DNA from: Lachnospiraceae bacterium
Lineage (GTDB): Bacteria > Bacillota > Clostridia > Lachnospirales > Lachnospiraceae
Direction: 5' to 3'
Assembly: GCA_024682375.1 (NCBI GenBank)
Contig: JAIKZI010000039.1
Coordinates: forward strand, 124,001 to 188,000
Length of the DNA stretch: 64,000 nucleotides
Part shown: in pieces, positions 1-8,744 of the stretch
Layout of the letters: each line of letters starts with the position of its first letter
Numbering within the stretch: position 1 is the stretch's first letter
Translations under genes and position numbers: made by a program
The notes under the pieces: generated by a model
What the model was told of the DNA's origin: nothing
Databases searched by the model: none
The model's input: only the letters and a program-made list of their open reading frames with translations

Positions 1-30
1 TGATCTCTCCTGATTTAAATACTATATTTA
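1..30 (-). promoter_or_regulatory. Shine-Dalgarno of the next downstream gene
   Basis: On the minus strand this end of the window reads AGGAGA (plus positions 5-10) a few bases before the edge, right after the rbfA stop codon. It looks like the ribosome-binding site of a further gene of the rbfA operon whose start lies outside the window. In many Firmicutes that neighbour is a DHH-family phosphoesterase or truB, but nothing here identifies it. Confidence 0.4.
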
Positions 31-402
31 TTAATCGTCTTCTCTCTCATCTTTCTTAGAGACTTCATCAATCATCTTAGACATCATAACGCCATACTCA
101 ATAGAATCGTCTTCTAAGAAAGTAAGCTCTGGTGTATTTCTAAGATTTACAGTACGAGCAAGCGCACCTCTAATGAATTTCTTAGAAGAGTTCAAACCTT
201 CCATAGTATCCTGTCTTGCTTTTCTATCACCCAAAACGGAGATATAAACCTTACAAGTCTTAAGATCCGGCGCTACTTCAACGGAAGTAACGCTAGTCAT
301 CATATTGATTCTTGGATCTTTTACATCATTTCTGATGATATTTGAAAGTTCTCTACGAACCTCTTCATTTATACGAATATTTTTAATACTATTCTTTCTC
401 AA
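31..402 (-). CDS. rbfA: ribosome-binding factor A (RbfA)
   Basis: RbfA binds the free 30S subunit and helps mature the 5' end of 16S rRNA, with a role in cold adaptation. The 123-residue protein shows the family's single KH-like fold: an N-terminal basic helix (INEEVRRELSNII), DPRI followed by the first strand, and the VYISVLGD strand. The start is a TTG with AAGGAG seven bases upstream; no ATG fits better. It is the last complete gene of the rimP-nusA-ylxR-ylxQ-infB-rbfA operon and begins 11 bases after infB. The C-terminus is short and acidic. Assignment is secure from sequence and synteny. Confidence 0.95.
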   Translation of the reverse strand: MRKNSIKNIRINEEVRRELSNIIRNDVKDPRINMMTSVTSVEVAPDLKTCKVYISVLGDRKARQDTMEGLNSSKKFIRGALARTVNLRNTPELTFLEDDSIEYGVMMSKMIDEVSKKDEREDD

Positions 403-413
403 AAATCTGCTCC

Positions 414-2999
414 TTATCTTGGAACTTCAACCATGATGTATGTTTCAATAGTATCAGCTTCCTGAATGTCGTTGAATCCATCAAGAACTACACCACACTC
501 AAAGCCTTCCTTAACTTCTTTTACATCGTCTTTCATTCTCTTAAGTGATGAAAGCTCATCATCATAGATTACATTGCCTTCTCTTGAAAGTCTGATTCTA
601 CATCCTCTCTGGAAGATACCGTCATTTACGATACATCCGGCAATAACACCAACCTTAGATGACTTAAATGTAGCTCTAACCTCACCATGTCCGATGACTT
701 TTTCTTCATAGATTGGTTCAAGCATACCCTTCATAGCACGTTCTACATCTTCGATAGCATTGTAGATTACGTTATAAAGGTGAATATCTACGCCTTCATG
801 CTCTGCTGTAGATTTAGCAATTGCATCAGGACGAACATTAAATCCGATTATGATTGCATTAGAAGCTGAAGCCAAAACAACATCTGACTCATTGATGCTA
901 CCAACACCACCATGGATAACTTTAACAACAACTTCCTCATTTGAAAGTTTCTCAAGAGACTGCTTTACAGCTTCTACTGAACCCTGTACATCAGCCTTAA
1001 CGATAAGGTCAAGTTCCTTAACATCACCAGACTGTACCTGAGAGAATAGATTCTCGAGAGACATTCTACTACGTGATTCTTCAACAAGCTTGCTCTTCTG
1101 TTCATCGACAAATGCCTGAGCAAATGAACGAGCTTCTCTCTCAGAATCCTGAGCAACGAAGATTTCTCCTGAGTTAGGAACTTCATTAAGACCCTGAATC
1201 TCAACAGGTGTTGAAGGACCAGCAACCTTAACTCTCTTTCCATTTTCATCAGTCATAGCTCTAACTTTACCGTATGAGCTTCCGGCTGAAATAGGATCAC
1301 CTACGTGAAGTGTACCCTTCTGAACAAGAACTGTAGCAACTACACCCTTACCTCTATCAAGCTGAGACTCGATAACAAGTCCTCTAGCATTTCTCTTAGG
1401 GTTAGCCTTGAGTTCAAGTACGTCAGCTGTAAGTAGAATCATATCCAATAGATCATCGATTCCTTCACCTGTCTTAGCTGATACAGGTACAAATTCTGTT
1501 GATCCACCCCAATCTGAAGGGATGAGTTCATACTCAGAAAGTTCCTGTTTAACTCTATCGATATTTGCGTTTGGCTTATCAATCTTGTTTACAGCTACGA
1601 TGATTTCAACACCAGCAGCCTTAGCATGGTTGATTGACTCTACAGTCTGTGGCATAACACCATCATCAGCAGCTACAACAAGGATAGCGATATCTGTTGA
1701 TGAAGCACCTCTCATACGCATTGCTGTGAAGGCTTCATGTCCTGGTGTATCAAGGAATGTAATCTTACGTCCTTCTACATTAACGACATAAGCACCGATA
1801 TGCTGAGTGATACCACCAGCCTCACGGTCAGTAACCTTTGTATTTCTGATGCAGTCAAGAAGTGATGTCTTACCATGATCTACGTGACCCATTACAGATA
1901 CAACAGGTGGACGACTTACAAGTGTCTTCTCATCATCCTCTTCCTCTTTAAGCATCTCTTTGATTACGTCAACCTTTTCTTCATGCTCACAAAGAATATC
2001 GTACTCAAGAGCAATCTCTTCTGCCTTCTCATAAGGAATATCTGTATTAATTGTAAGCATAACTGCTTTAGCAAACATATCCTTGATGATCTGAGATGGC
2101 TGCATCTTCATTCTATCAGCGAGATCTCTTACTGTAATATGATCAGGAACCTTGATTGATTTGATTTCTTCTTCCTTAGGTTTCTGTTCCGGCTGCTTAT
2201 GCTTCTTCTTTCCGCCGTTCTTCTCAAGATTGATATAATGATCGTTCTCGTTGTTTCTATAATCATTTCTATTCTTACGATTCTTCTTGTCATGAGGGTT
2301 CTGACGTCTAGAATCTTTCTTTCCTGAAGGAACATTTTCATTTGAGATAGCATTATTCTCAAACTTATTACGCTTATCCTTCTTAGGATTTCTTTCCTGA
2401 TTATTTTTATTATCTTTATTTCTATCCTGTGAACGCTTGTCAGAATGTTTATTAGAATTCTTTGCGTTTTTGTCGCTTGAACGCATTTCCTTCTCGTTAT
2501 TATTTGACTTCTTCTGAGTCTTTACTTCAGCCTGCTCTTTTGCGGCCTGGTTCTGTGCTTCTTTTTTCTCCATAGCTTTCTGTTCTGCAAGAGTTGGCTC
2601 ACCTACACGTGTACCATCTTCTCTAATAGGACCATGTCCTCCTCTTGGTTTAATTCTAGGTCTATATGGATCCTGGAAATTAGATCCACCCTTATTCTCT
2701 CTACGAGCCTTTGGATTTTTCTTTCCATTTGACTGCTTAGAGTTTCTATCATGTGAATACTGTGCATTGAACACAGCAGAAATAGATGATTTCTTCTTCT
2801 TAGGCTTCTCTGGATTATCCGCTTTAGAATCAGAGTTTTCCTTTTCACCCTTGAACTTCTTCATAACGAGATCCTGTGCGCTCTCGTCGATATTACTCTG
2901 CGCCTTTACCTCGATACCTTTTTCACCTAAAAATGCGACAATATCTTTAGATGCGACATCGATCTGTTTTGCGAATGTGCTTACTCTGATTTTTGCCAT
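414..2999 (-). CDS. infB: translation initiation factor IF-2
   Basis: IF-2 is the GTPase that brings initiator tRNA to the ribosome and promotes subunit joining. The 861-residue protein has a short IF2_N-like segment at residues 1-50, then a long Lys/Asn/Glu-rich disordered region to about 280 and a second IF2_N module ([20 protein letters not shown]). The GTPase domain carries [17 protein letters not shown] and NKIDKP, followed by domain II, the IF-2 insert domain and a C-terminal initiator-tRNA-binding barrel. The start is ATG with a GGAGG-type SD. It sits between ylxQ (16 bases) and rbfA (11 bases), as in B. subtilis. The low-complexity linker is normal for the family. Confidence 0.98.
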   Translation of the reverse strand: MAKIRVSTFAKQIDVASKDIVAFLGEKGIEVKAQSNIDESAQDLVMKKFKGEKENSDSKADNPEKPKKKKSSISAVFNAQYSHDRNSKQSNGKKNPKARRENKGGSNFQDPYRPRIKPRGGHGPIREDGTRVGEPTLAEQKAMEKKEAQNQAAKEQAEVKTQKKSNNNEKEMRSSDKNAKNSNKHSDKRSQDRNKDNKNNQERNPKKDKRNKFENNAISNENVPSGKKDSRRQNPHDKKNRKNRNDYRNNENDHYINLEKNGGKKKHKQPEQKPKEEEIKSIKVPDHITVRDLADRMKMQPSQIIKDMFAKAVMLTINTDIPYEKAEEIALEYDILCEHEEKVDVIKEMLKEEEDDEKTLVSRPPVVSVMGHVDHGKTSLLDCIRNTKVTDREAGGITQHIGAYVVNVEGRKITFLDTPGHEAFTAMRMRGASSTDIAILVVAADDGVMPQTVESINHAKAAGVEIIVAVNKIDKPNANIDRVKQELSEYELIPSDWGGSTEFVPVSAKTGEGIDDLLDMILLTADVLELKANPKRNARGLVIESQLDRGKGVVATVLVQKGTLHVGDPISAGSSYGKVRAMTDENGKRVKVAGPSTPVEIQGLNEVPNSGEIFVAQDSEREARSFAQAFVDEQKSKLVEESRSRMSLENLFSQVQSGDVKELDLIVKADVQGSVEAVKQSLEKLSNEEVVVKVIHGGVGSINESDVVLASASNAIIIGFNVRPDAIAKSTAEHEGVDIHLYNVIYNAIEDVERAMKGMLEPIYEEKVIGHGEVRATFKSSKVGVIAGCIVNDGIFQRGCRIRLSREGNVIYDDELSSLKRMKDDVKEVKEGFECGVVLDGFNDIQEADTIETYIMVEVPR

Positions 3000-3015
3000 A
3001 TGTTACCCTCCGAAT

Positions 3016-3318
3016 CTATAAGCTCTCAAGCTGACCAGCGACCAAGGCTGCCATATTTTCATCTGTGATTGCACAAACTTTACGACATTCTTTGCCAATA
3101 GCTCGGCTAATTTCGTCTACCGTTCCTATCTGTTCGCATCTGACGCAATAATACTTACACATATTTGTGATCTGTTTCTTTGCATTATCGGATGCTTCAT
3201 TGGAAAAAAGCACCAACACAGCGCTTCCATCCTTTACGGACTCTTCGACCTGAAAAGTTCCGCTTTTTAATTTGCCTGCCTTCTGACACAGACCTAAATA
3301 AGAATATAATTTACTCAT
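3016..3318 (-). CDS. ylxQ: YlxQ, L7Ae-family RNA-binding protein
   Basis: This 100-residue protein belongs to the L7Ae/L30e/Gadd45 family, which binds kink-turn RNA. Family hallmarks are visible in the N-terminal LGLCQKAGKLKSG segment and in the following strand AVLVLFSNEAS, a typical L7Ae core. It overlaps ylxR by 8 bases and lies 16 bases before infB, the standard nusA-ylxR-ylxQ-infB order. The exact RNA target of YlxQ is not settled; a ribosome-related role is inferred from family and position. Confidence 0.9.
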   Translation of the reverse strand: MSKLYSYLGLCQKAGKLKSGTFQVEESVKDGSAVLVLFSNEASDNAKKQITNMCKYYCVRCEQIGTVDEISRAIGKECRKVCAITDENMAALVAGQLESL

Positions 3319-3580
3319 TATTTTCTAATTCATTCTTTAAATCACTAATAATCACTTCATCGGTAGAGAGCTTAAAATATCTTGTGAAAACATTTTTCTT
3401 AATAGCTTTCTTAAGACAAGTCAAATCTTTGCAAAGGTATCCACCTTTTGAAATTCCGTTTGCCTTCTGCTCTCTATCAATAATACATTTATCTTCTGAA
3501 ATGCGAACAATGCGAACCAAATCTTTTTTATCAAAGATTTGGTTACATCCCAAGCATTTTCTACGTGGACTATTACTCAT
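3311..3580 (-). CDS. ylxR: YlxR family RNA-binding protein (RnpM)
   Basis: Small (89 residues) basic protein of the YlxR (DUF448) family. The N-terminus carries the signature RRKCLGC followed by FDKKDLVRIVR, and the central part has the family's GRGGY-like turn as SKGGYLCKD. The B. subtilis homologue has been described as an RNase P modulator (RnpM); transferring that role here is inference. It overlaps nusA by 8 bases upstream and ylxQ by 8 bases downstream, so translation is probably coupled through all three genes. Confidence 0.9.
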   Translation of the reverse strand: MSNSPRRKCLGCNQIFDKKDLVRIVRISEDKCIIDREQKANGISKGGYLCKDLTCLKKAIKKNVFTRYFKLSTDEVIISDLKNELENNE

Positions 3581-4721
3581 TATCCTCTGATACTTCCTCT
3601 GTCTCTGAAGAAAAATCTACATCATCAAAATATTCATCTTCTTCGTAGTACTCATCTTCCATACCAGGGAAATCACCTGATTCTCTAGCCTGAGTCTCTG
3701 ACTTGATATCAATCTTATAGCCTGTAAGTTTAGCAGCAAGTCTTGCATTCTGACCTTCACGACCAATTGCAAGTGAAAGCTGATAATCAGGTACGATAAC
3801 CTTTGCAGATTTATCCTCAGAATCAGCAACTACTGAGATAACCTTTGCAGGGCTAAGTGCATTCTCAATAAGTCTAGCTGGATTTTCATCCCAGTTGATG
3901 ATATCGATTTTCTCATTGTGAAGCTCTTCTACAACTGCGTTTACACGAGTTCCATTCATACCAACGCAAGCTCCAACTGGATCTACATCCTCATCATTTG
4001 AGTATACAGCCATCTTAGTTCTCTTGCCAGCTTCTCTAGCAATAGATCTGATTTCTACAATACCATCTTTGATTTCTGAAACTTCCTGTTCAAAAAGTTT
4101 CTTTACAAGTTCAGGATGTGTTCTAGAAACATAAATCTTAGGTTCTTTCTTAGCTCTCTTTACATCTGTAATAAAGAACTTATATCTATCACCTGTCTTG
4201 TAGTTTTCTTCAGCAATCTGCTCTTTGTCAGCAAGAATAGCATCTGTATCACCTAGGTTAACTGAAAATGAATTCTTCATCTTTCTCTGGATAATACCTG
4301 AAACTACCTGATGCTGCTTTGCGATATATTCATCAAAAATTGCCTTATTTTCTTCTGTTGAAAGAGCATTGATAAGGTTATTTCTAGCAGCTGATGCAGC
4401 GATACGTCCGAAATCGAGAGATTCAACTTCTTCATAGTATGTATCACCAAGTGTAAGATGTCCATCTACATCCTGAGCCTTCTGAAGGCTGATTTCTGTT
4501 TCAGGGTCCTCTACAATATCAACTACAGTCTTTGCAGCTACAATGTGATATTCACATGTCTCTGGATCGATAGAAATTGTAATATTATCGATTTTCTTAA
4601 AAGCCTGCTTACATGCAATTGTAAGAGTCTCTCTGATCTTCTCGATGATAACTTCTCTTGGAATATTCTTCTCTTTCTCGAGTATTTCAAGTGCACTCAT
4701 CATTTCAACATTTGCTGACAT
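3573..4721 (-). CDS. nusA: transcription termination/antitermination factor NusA
   Basis: NusA binds RNA polymerase, stimulates pausing and intrinsic termination, and takes part in rRNA antitermination. The 382-residue protein has the N-terminal polymerase-binding domain (residues 1-130), an S1 domain (about 135-200), then KH1 and KH2, the latter with the LAIGREGQNARLAAKLTG signature. It ends in an acidic tail of about 35 residues in place of the acidic repeats of Gram-negative NusA. Start is ATG behind GGAGGG. It lies 14 bases after rimP. Because B. subtilis NusA controls its own operon through NusA-stimulated termination, the hairpin upstream of rimP is a candidate site for such control. 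Confidence 0.97.
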   Translation of the reverse strand: MSANVEMMSALEILEKEKNIPREVIIEKIRETLTIACKQAFKKIDNITISIDPETCEYHIVAAKTVVDIVEDPETEISLQKAQDVDGHLTLGDTYYEEVESLDFGRIAASAARNNLINALSTEENKAIFDEYIAKQHQVVSGIIQRKMKNSFSVNLGDTDAILADKEQIAEENYKTGDRYKFFITDVKRAKKEPKIYVSRTHPELVKKLFEQEVSEIKDGIVEIRSIAREAGKRTKMAVYSNDEDVDPVGACVGMNGTRVNAVVEELHNEKIDIINWDENPARLIENALSPAKVISVVADSEDKSAKVIVPDYQLSLAIGREGQNARLAAKLTGYKIDIKSETQARESGDFPGMEDEYYEEDEYFDDVDFSSETEEVSEDNE

Positions 4722-4735
4722 TTTTTCCCTCCTAA

Positions 4736-5191
4736 TTAAAAGGCCTTACGAACCAATGAAAGATTCTTACGGTCAAATTTGATTTCTTCATCATCTATAA
4801 GTACAGTAACTGATTCTTTATCAAAACTAATCAATCTACCAACAAACTCTTTTGAAGAGTCGATAGCTTTATAAGTACGAAGTTCAATCTTCTCATTGAG
4901 ATTTCTTTCGAAGTCTCTATCCTTTTTAAAAGGTCTATCACCAGATGAACATACTTCGAAGATATATGCTTCGCTAATATAATCCTCGCTATCTAGTATA
5001 TCATTCATCGGTCTAGAAAGCTCAGTACAATCATTGATTGATACTCCACCCTTCTTGTCTATAAAAACTCGAAGATAATAATCATCAAGTTCTTTAACGA
5101 ATTCGACATCGACGAGTTCAAGCTCAGTTCCTTCGAGCAATTTAAGAACATGCTCTTCGGTCTTTTTAATATAAGTATCTTTCTTTCCCAT
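4736..5191 (-). CDS. rimP: ribosome maturation factor RimP
   Basis: RimP is needed for 30S subunit maturation. The 151-residue protein fits the family: an N-terminal alpha/beta domain ending with the LRVFIDKKGGVSINDC and SRPMNDILD signatures, then the short SH3-like C-terminal domain with VCSSGDRPFKKDRDF. The ATG start has AAAGGAG eight bases upstream. This is the first protein gene of the nusA operon. An intrinsic terminator ends less than 15 bases before the SD, leaving no room for a private promoter, so transcription probably arrives through the tRNA-Glu unit upstream. Confidence 0.95.
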   Translation of the reverse strand: MGKKDTYIKKTEEHVLKLLEGTELELVDVEFVKELDDYYLRVFIDKKGGVSINDCTELSRPMNDILDSEDYISEAYIFEVCSSGDRPFKKDRDFERNLNEKIELRTYKAIDSSKEFVGRLISFDKESVTVLIDDEEIKFDRKNLSLVRKAF

Positions 5192-5204
5192 ATAATCTCC
5201 TTTA

Positions 5205-5240
5205 AATAATAAAAAGAAAAGTACCGGATAACCGGTACTT
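5205..5240 (-). terminator. intrinsic terminator/attenuator between tRNA-Glu and rimP
   Basis: Minus-strand RNA folds into a perfect 9-bp stem (AAGUACCGG pairs with CCGGUACUU, loop UUAU) followed by UUCUUUUUAUUAUUU. It can end the tRNA-Glu transcript. The SD of rimP (AAAGGAG) begins directly after the U-rich tract, so rimP-nusA expression must depend on readthrough. Seen directly in sequence; the regulatory role is inferred. Confidence 0.85.
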
Positions 5241-5268
5241 CGTTGGGTTGGGCTATTCTATTTTTAAG

Positions 5269-5340
5269 TAGTTCGTAGGGGAATCGAACCCCTGTTTCCG
5301 CCGTGAGAGGGCGGCGTCTTAACCGCTTGACCAACGAACC
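5269..5340 (-). tRNA. tRNA-Glu (anticodon CTC)
   Basis: A 72-base tRNA with an acceptor stem GGTTCGT/ACGAACT, D-arm, anticodon stem CCGCC/GGCGG around the loop CTCTCAC, and T-arm AGGGG-TTCGATT-CCCCT. The anticodon is CTC (reads GAG), not the more usual TTC of Firmicutes tRNA-Glu. The 3' CCA is not encoded. It has its own strong promoter about 50 bases upstream and is followed by the rimP terminator. A tRNA ahead of rimP-nusA-infB resembles the E. coli metY-rimP-nusA-infB layout, although that tRNA is initiator tRNA. Confidence 0.95.
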
Positions 5341-5391
5341 ATACTCATTGTTACTGCGAACTCTTTGCTCATCTCCGCCGCAACAATGAAT

Positions 5392-5420
5392 ACTATACAG
5401 GAAAGTAATCCGGAATGCAA
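5392..5420 (-). promoter_or_regulatory. sigma-A promoter of the tRNA-Glu / rimP-nusA unit
   Basis: Minus strand: TTGCAT (5415-5420), a 17-base spacer, TATAGT (5392-5397). A run of A/T tracts upstream (5421-5460) could act as an UP element. The predicted transcript starts near 5386, about 45 bases before the tRNA. This is the nearest clear promoter for rimP-nusA-infB. Confidence 0.75.
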
Positions 5421-5507
5421 GTGTTTTTTTAAATTTTTTTATTTTTTCAAAATTTAATATCAGCCGAAGCCACTCACACTGTAAAAAAGATACTCATAAT
5501 CTAAATA

Positions 5508-6524
5508 TTAATCATCATATCCATTAGGATTATTCTTCTGCCAGTTCCATGAATCACGACACATCTCAAGGATTCCGAATTCAGCTTCCCAGCCAAGTTC
5601 TTCTTTCGCCTTTGTAGCATCTGAATAGCAAGCTGCTACATCGCCTGCACGACGTGGTCCAATTTCGTATTTAATCTTAATATCATTAGCCTTCTCGAAA
5701 TTCTTTACAATATCAAGAACACTATATCCTACACCTGTTCCAAGGTTGTAGATTGAAAGGCCTGTTCCCGGCTTTAATTTACTAAGAGCCTTTACATGTC
5801 CCTTTGCAAGGTCAACTACGTGGATATAGTCTCTAACACCTGTTCCATCTGGTGTGTCATAGTCATCACCGAAGATAGTCAAATGATCAAGTTTACCAAC
5901 AGCAACCTGAGTGATATAAGGCATCAAGTTGTTTGGAATACCATTAGGATTCTCTCCCATCTTTCCTGATGGATGAGCTCCAATAGGATTGAAGTAACGG
6001 AGCAAAACTACGTTCCACTCGTTATCAGCCTTCTGGATATCCGTAAGAATCTGCTCAAGCATAGACTTAGTCCATCCATAAGGGTTAGTACATACACCCT
6101 TAGGGCATTTCTCAGTAATAGGAATTTCCACAGGATCTCCATATACAGTTGCAGATGAGGAAAAAATGATATTCTTACAGTTATGCTGTCTCATAACATC
6201 CACAAGAGTAAGTGTTCCTGCAATATTGTTCTCATAGTATTCCCAAGGTTTTCTAACTGATTCGCCTACAGCTTTTAGTCCAGCGAAGTTAATTACGCTT
6301 TCAATATCTTCTTTATCAAAGATATTATTAAGTGCATCTCTATCGAGAATATCTGCTCTATAGAATTTAACAGTCTTTCCTGTAAGTTCTTTCACACGTT
6401 CAAGTGACTTCTCACTAGCATTTGAAAGATTATCAAGTACAACTACGTCGAAACCGGCATTCAAAAGTTCCACACAAGTATGACTTCCGATAAAACCAGC
6501 TCCACCTGTAACTAGGATAGCCAT
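5508..6524 (-). CDS. galE: UDP-glucose 4-epimerase
   Basis: GalE interconverts UDP-glucose and UDP-galactose using tightly bound NAD, supplying galactose metabolism and surface polysaccharide. The 338-residue protein is full length. It shows the Rossmann motif [10 protein letters not shown] at residues 6-15, the SSSATVYG segment with the catalytic Ser, and the YGWTK (YxxxK) catalytic pair near 150, plus the short-chain epimerase C-terminus. Start ATG lies behind AAGGAGG. The rplT terminator ends at this SD, so the gene appears to be fed by readthrough from infC-rpmI-rplT. No strong terminator is visible after it. Confidence 0.95.
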   Translation of the reverse strand: MAILVTGGAGFIGSHTCVELLNAGFDVVVLDNLSNASEKSLERVKELTGKTVKFYRADILDRDALNNIFDKEDIESVINFAGLKAVGESVRKPWEYYENNIAGTLTLVDVMRQHNCKNIIFSSSATVYGDPVEIPITEKCPKGVCTNPYGWTKSMLEQILTDIQKADNEWNVVLLRYFNPIGAHPSGKMGENPNGIPNNLMPYITQVAVGKLDHLTIFGDDYDTPDGTGVRDYIHVVDLAKGHVKALSKLKPGTGLSIYNLGTGVGYSVLDIVKNFEKANDIKIKYEIGPRRAGDVAACYSDATKAKEELGWEAEFGILEMCRDSWNWQKNNPNGYDD

Positions 6525-6536
6525 TATTCTACCTCC

Positions 6537-6580
6537 TTAAATAAACAAAAGGAAAGACAAAGCACGCTTTGCCTTTCCTT
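6537..6580 (-). terminator. intrinsic terminator after rplT
   Basis: Minus-strand RNA forms a 14-bp stem (plus 6549-6562 with 6567-6580, one G-U pair, four-base loop) followed by UUGUUUAUUU. It terminates infC-rpmI-rplT. The galE SD (AAGGAGG) starts immediately after the U-rich tract, so galE has no space for its own promoter here. Confidence 0.88.
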
Positions 6581-6594
6581 ATAATAGTTCACTA

Positions 6595-6951
6595 TTAAGC
6601 TAATTTGCTTGAAGCAAGTTCGCAAAGCTTTGTGAATGCTGCTGCATCGTTTACTGCGAGGTCAGCGAGCATCTTACGGTTGATTTCAACGTTAGCAACC
6701 TTGAGGCCGTGCATAAGTCTGCTGTATGAAAGACCGTTAAGTCTTGCTGCAGCATTGATTCTTGCGATCCAAAGAGATCTGAACTGTCTCTTTCTCTCTT
6801 TACGTCCTGAGTATGAAGTTGCCATAGCTCTCATTACGGACTGCTTAGCTACACGATACTGCTTAGATCTAGCTCCGCGGTATCCCTTAGCCATCTTAAG
6901 TACTCTATTATGTTTCTTTCTGGCGTTCATTCCGCCCTTGATTCTTGCCAT
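6595..6951 (-). CDS. rplT: 50S ribosomal protein L20
   Basis: L20 binds 23S rRNA early in 50S assembly and in Firmicutes represses its own operon through the infC leader. The 118-residue protein begins [19 protein letters not shown] and has the usual basic N-terminal extension ([20 protein letters not shown]) and the conserved RRKRDFR-like stretch as [17 protein letters not shown]. Start is ATG behind AGGAGG, 25 bases after rpmI. The gene ends just before an intrinsic terminator. Confidence 0.98.
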   Translation of the reverse strand: MARIKGGMNARKKHNRVLKMAKGYRGARSKQYRVAKQSVMRAMATSYSGRKERKRQFRSLWIARINAAARLNGLSYSRLMHGLKVANVEINRKMLADLAVNDAAAFTKLCELASSKLA

Positions 6952-6976
6952 CTTAAAAAACCTCCTGATTCAAAAA

Positions 6977-7174
6977 TTAAAGATAAGGTAAAATCTTCTT
7001 CATGTTCTTTACATTTGTGTCATCTGTCATAGTTGACTTACGAAGATTTCTCTTTCTCTTTGTGCTCTTCTTTGTCAGGATGTGGCTCTTGTAAGCCTTA
7101 GCTCTCTTAAGCTTACCTGTTCCTGTTTTCTTGAAACGCTTTGCAGCTGCCCTGTTTGTCTTAATCTTAGGCAT
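6977..7174 (-). CDS. rpmI: 50S ribosomal protein L35
   Basis: Short (65 residues) very basic protein. It begins [20 protein letters not shown] and carries the [17 protein letters not shown] stretch diagnostic of bacterial L35. It occupies the middle of the universal infC-rpmI-rplT operon, 13 bases after infC, with an AGGAGG SD. Confidence 0.97.
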   Translation of the reverse strand: MPKIKTNRAAAKRFKKTGTGKLKRAKAYKSHILTKKSTKRKRNLRKSTMTDDTNVKNMKKILPYL

Positions 7175-7187
7175 AATTAGTTCCTCC

Positions 7188-7706
7188 TTACTTCTTCTTG
7201 GCTGTTACTGGTGCCAAGACCATTGAGATGCTCCTGCCTTCCAGTTTTGGAGCTTTTTCTATTGTTGAAATATCGCTAAGTGTTTCTGCGAAGTCTGTAA
7301 GAATATGGCTAGTTGTAGAAATGTGAGCCATTTCTCTACCTCTGAATCGAAGTGTAACCTTAACCTTGTTTCCTTTTGTAAGGAACTTACGTGCAGCGTT
7401 TGACTTAGTATTGACATCATTTGTGTCAATATTAGGTGACATTCTAATTTCTTTAACTTCGAATGTACGCTGTTTCTTCTTCGCTTCCTTCTCTTTACGC
7501 GCCATTTCATAGCGGTATTTTCCGTAATCGATAATCTTGCAAACAGGTGGCTTCGCGTTTGGCGCAACCTTAACCAGGTCAAGATCCTCTTTACGAGCCA
7601 ATTCAAGCGCATCTCTAGAAGACATAATTCCTAACTGTTCACCGTTCTTGCCGATCAGTCTAACTTCTCTGTCTCTGATCTGCTCATTAATCATTGAATC
7701 GCTAAT
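7188..7706 (-). CDS. infC: translation initiation factor IF-3 (ATT start)
   Basis: IF-3 keeps 30S subunits free and checks the start codon and initiator tRNA. The protein contains the signature [14 protein letters not shown] at its N-terminus and the C-terminal domain with [13 protein letters not shown]. The reading frame is open upstream to an ATG at 7754, but that ATG lies inside the attenuator hairpin and GGAGG lies inside the extended frame. The SD is seven bases before an ATT codon at 7704-7706, giving a 172-residue protein beginning (M)SDSMINEQ. An ATT start is known for infC in E. coli, where IF-3 discriminates against it to control its own synthesis. First gene of infC-rpmI-rplT. Confidence 0.93.
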   Translation of the reverse strand: MSDSMINEQIRDREVRLIGKNGEQLGIMSSRDALELARKEDLDLVKVAPNAKPPVCKIIDYGKYRYEMARKEKEAKKKQRTFEVKEIRMSPNIDTNDVNTKSNAARKFLTKGNKVKVTLRFRGREMAHISTTSHILTDFAETLSDISTIEKAPKLEGRSISMVLAPVTAKKK

Positions 7707-7864
7707 GGTAATACCTCCATACAAATAAAAAAAGCGGATAGGCAGGCTATCCACTAGTAAAGATACGAACCGTTTTTCAATCCGGCTTGTTTTCTTTATT
7801 AACGCTAAGTCGCAATATTTCAGCGCTTAGGTGAGAGTGGATGCTCTGCTTTTAATTTACAACA
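7707..7864 (-). ncRNA. infC leader RNA (L20-leader type)
   Basis: About 155 bases of untranslated leader lie between the predicted transcription start and the infC ATT codon. The region holds paired segments (AGCGCTGAAATATTGCGACTTAGCGT region near 7801-7830) and ends in an intrinsic terminator directly before the SD. In B. subtilis the infC leader is an L20-controlled transcription attenuator (Rfam L20_leader). Position and architecture match; the antiterminator fold was not computed. Confidence 0.7.
7727..7754 (-). terminator. leader attenuator upstream of infC
   Basis: Minus-strand RNA: GUGGAUAG, loop CCUGC, CUAUCCGC (8 bp with one U-G), followed by seven U and AUUU. It precedes the infC SD, so it must be bypassed for expression; this fits L20-mediated attenuation of infC-rpmI-rplT. 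Confidence 0.88.
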
Positions 7865-7870
7865 TCTAGT

Positions 7871-7899
7871 AATATATCACTGTATATTTTCAAAGTCAA
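7871..7899 (-). promoter_or_regulatory. sigma-A promoter of infC-rpmI-rplT
   Basis: Minus strand: TTGACT (7894-7899), 17-base spacer, TATATT (7871-7876). A near-consensus vegetative promoter, about 165 bases upstream of the infC start and 30 bases after the end of the HAD gene. Confidence 0.8.
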
Positions 7900-7928
7900 G
7901 GCTTTTGAACCCATATTTTCTAAGTATT

Positions 7929-8744
7929 CTATAAAACAAATCTCTTTATTGCTTCCGCAACTCCAGAATTTTCATTGTCATTTTCTAAGATGACATCAGC
8001 TATATCTTTTACATCCGGATGAGCATTTCTCATAGCACAACCAATACTTGCAGCCTTTATCATAGAAATATCATTTCTTTCGTCACCGATAGCTACTGTG
8101 TTTTCAATCTTCTCTCCCAAACTATTAGTCAAAGTTCTAAGGCCCAATCCCTTATCGACATCGCTTCTCACAAACTCAAGATACTGAAGACATGAGAAAA
8201 AAGATTTTACATTATTTTCCTCTTCCTTTTTTCCAAAATCATTTTGAAAAGAAACCAGCTTTTCATGATCAAAAAAATCAGACAGCAAAATCTTATAGAC
8301 ACACACATTCTTTTCTTTAAGTTCCATGGGATTCTTATATACCATATGCGATTCATTTGTAATCCTGATATATCTTTTAAAGTCATCTCCCTCATTAGGA
8401 ACATAAATTCCAAATTCTGTAAATGCTATTGCAAAGATATTTCTTTTTAGTGCTTCCTCCAATACTGCAATTGCACCATCTATATCCATAGGGTTCTTTG
8501 CAAGGATTTCACCAGACATGACATTTCTTGCCATACCTCCATGATATCCAATCTGGTAGAGATTTTTATGTGTGATACCTAATTCTTTTATAGCAAGCAT
8601 GCCACCATGTAAAGAACGACCAGAACAGATAGAAACGACATTTCCTTTATCCAATGCTTCTTTTATCGTATTTCTATTTTCTTCTGTTATAGTCTTATCT
8701 TTACAAAGTAACGTGTCATCCAAGTCTATAAATACTAACTTCAT
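7929..8744 (-). CDS. Cof-type HAD-superfamily phosphatase
   Basis: A 271-residue cytosolic HAD hydrolase of the Cof/IIB subfamily. Motif I is FIDLDDTLL at residues 5-13 (two catalytic Asp), motif II SICSGRS near 38, and the last motif VAIGDERNDISMI near 217 supplies the Mg-binding Asp pair. The IIB-type cap domain lies between motifs II and III. Members dephosphorylate sugar phosphates, pyridoxal phosphate or FMN; the substrate cannot be read from sequence. It overlaps ppk by 4 bases (ATGA), so it is translationally coupled and is the last gene of the uppS..ppk operon. Confidence 0.88.
   Translation of the reverse strand: MKLVFIDLDDTLLCKDKTITEENRNTIKEALDKGNVVSICSGRSLHGGMLAIKELGITHKNLYQIGYHGGMARNVMSGEILAKNPMDIDGAIAVLEEALKRNIFAIAFTEFGIYVPNEGDDFKRYIRITNESHMVYKNPMELKEKNVCVYKILLSDFFDHEKLVSFQNDFGKKEEENNVKSFFSCLQYLEFVRSDVDKGLGLRTLTNSLGEKIENTVAIGDERNDISMIKAASIGCAMRNAHPDVKDIADVILENDNENSGVAEAIKRFVL

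Noticed and set aside
974..1249. 91-codon minus-strand frame within infB
   Set aside because: Out of frame inside the conserved C-terminal half of IF-2; no independent signal for translation.
5421..5507. Terminator after galE
   Set aside because: Only a four-pair UUCG-loop stem and A/T tracts are seen; the A/T tracts fit better as upstream sequence of the tRNA-Glu promoter.
7707..7754. Upstream ATG (7754) as the infC start
   Set aside because: It lies in the attenuator hairpin, lacks an SD and would place the clear GGAGG inside the coding sequence.
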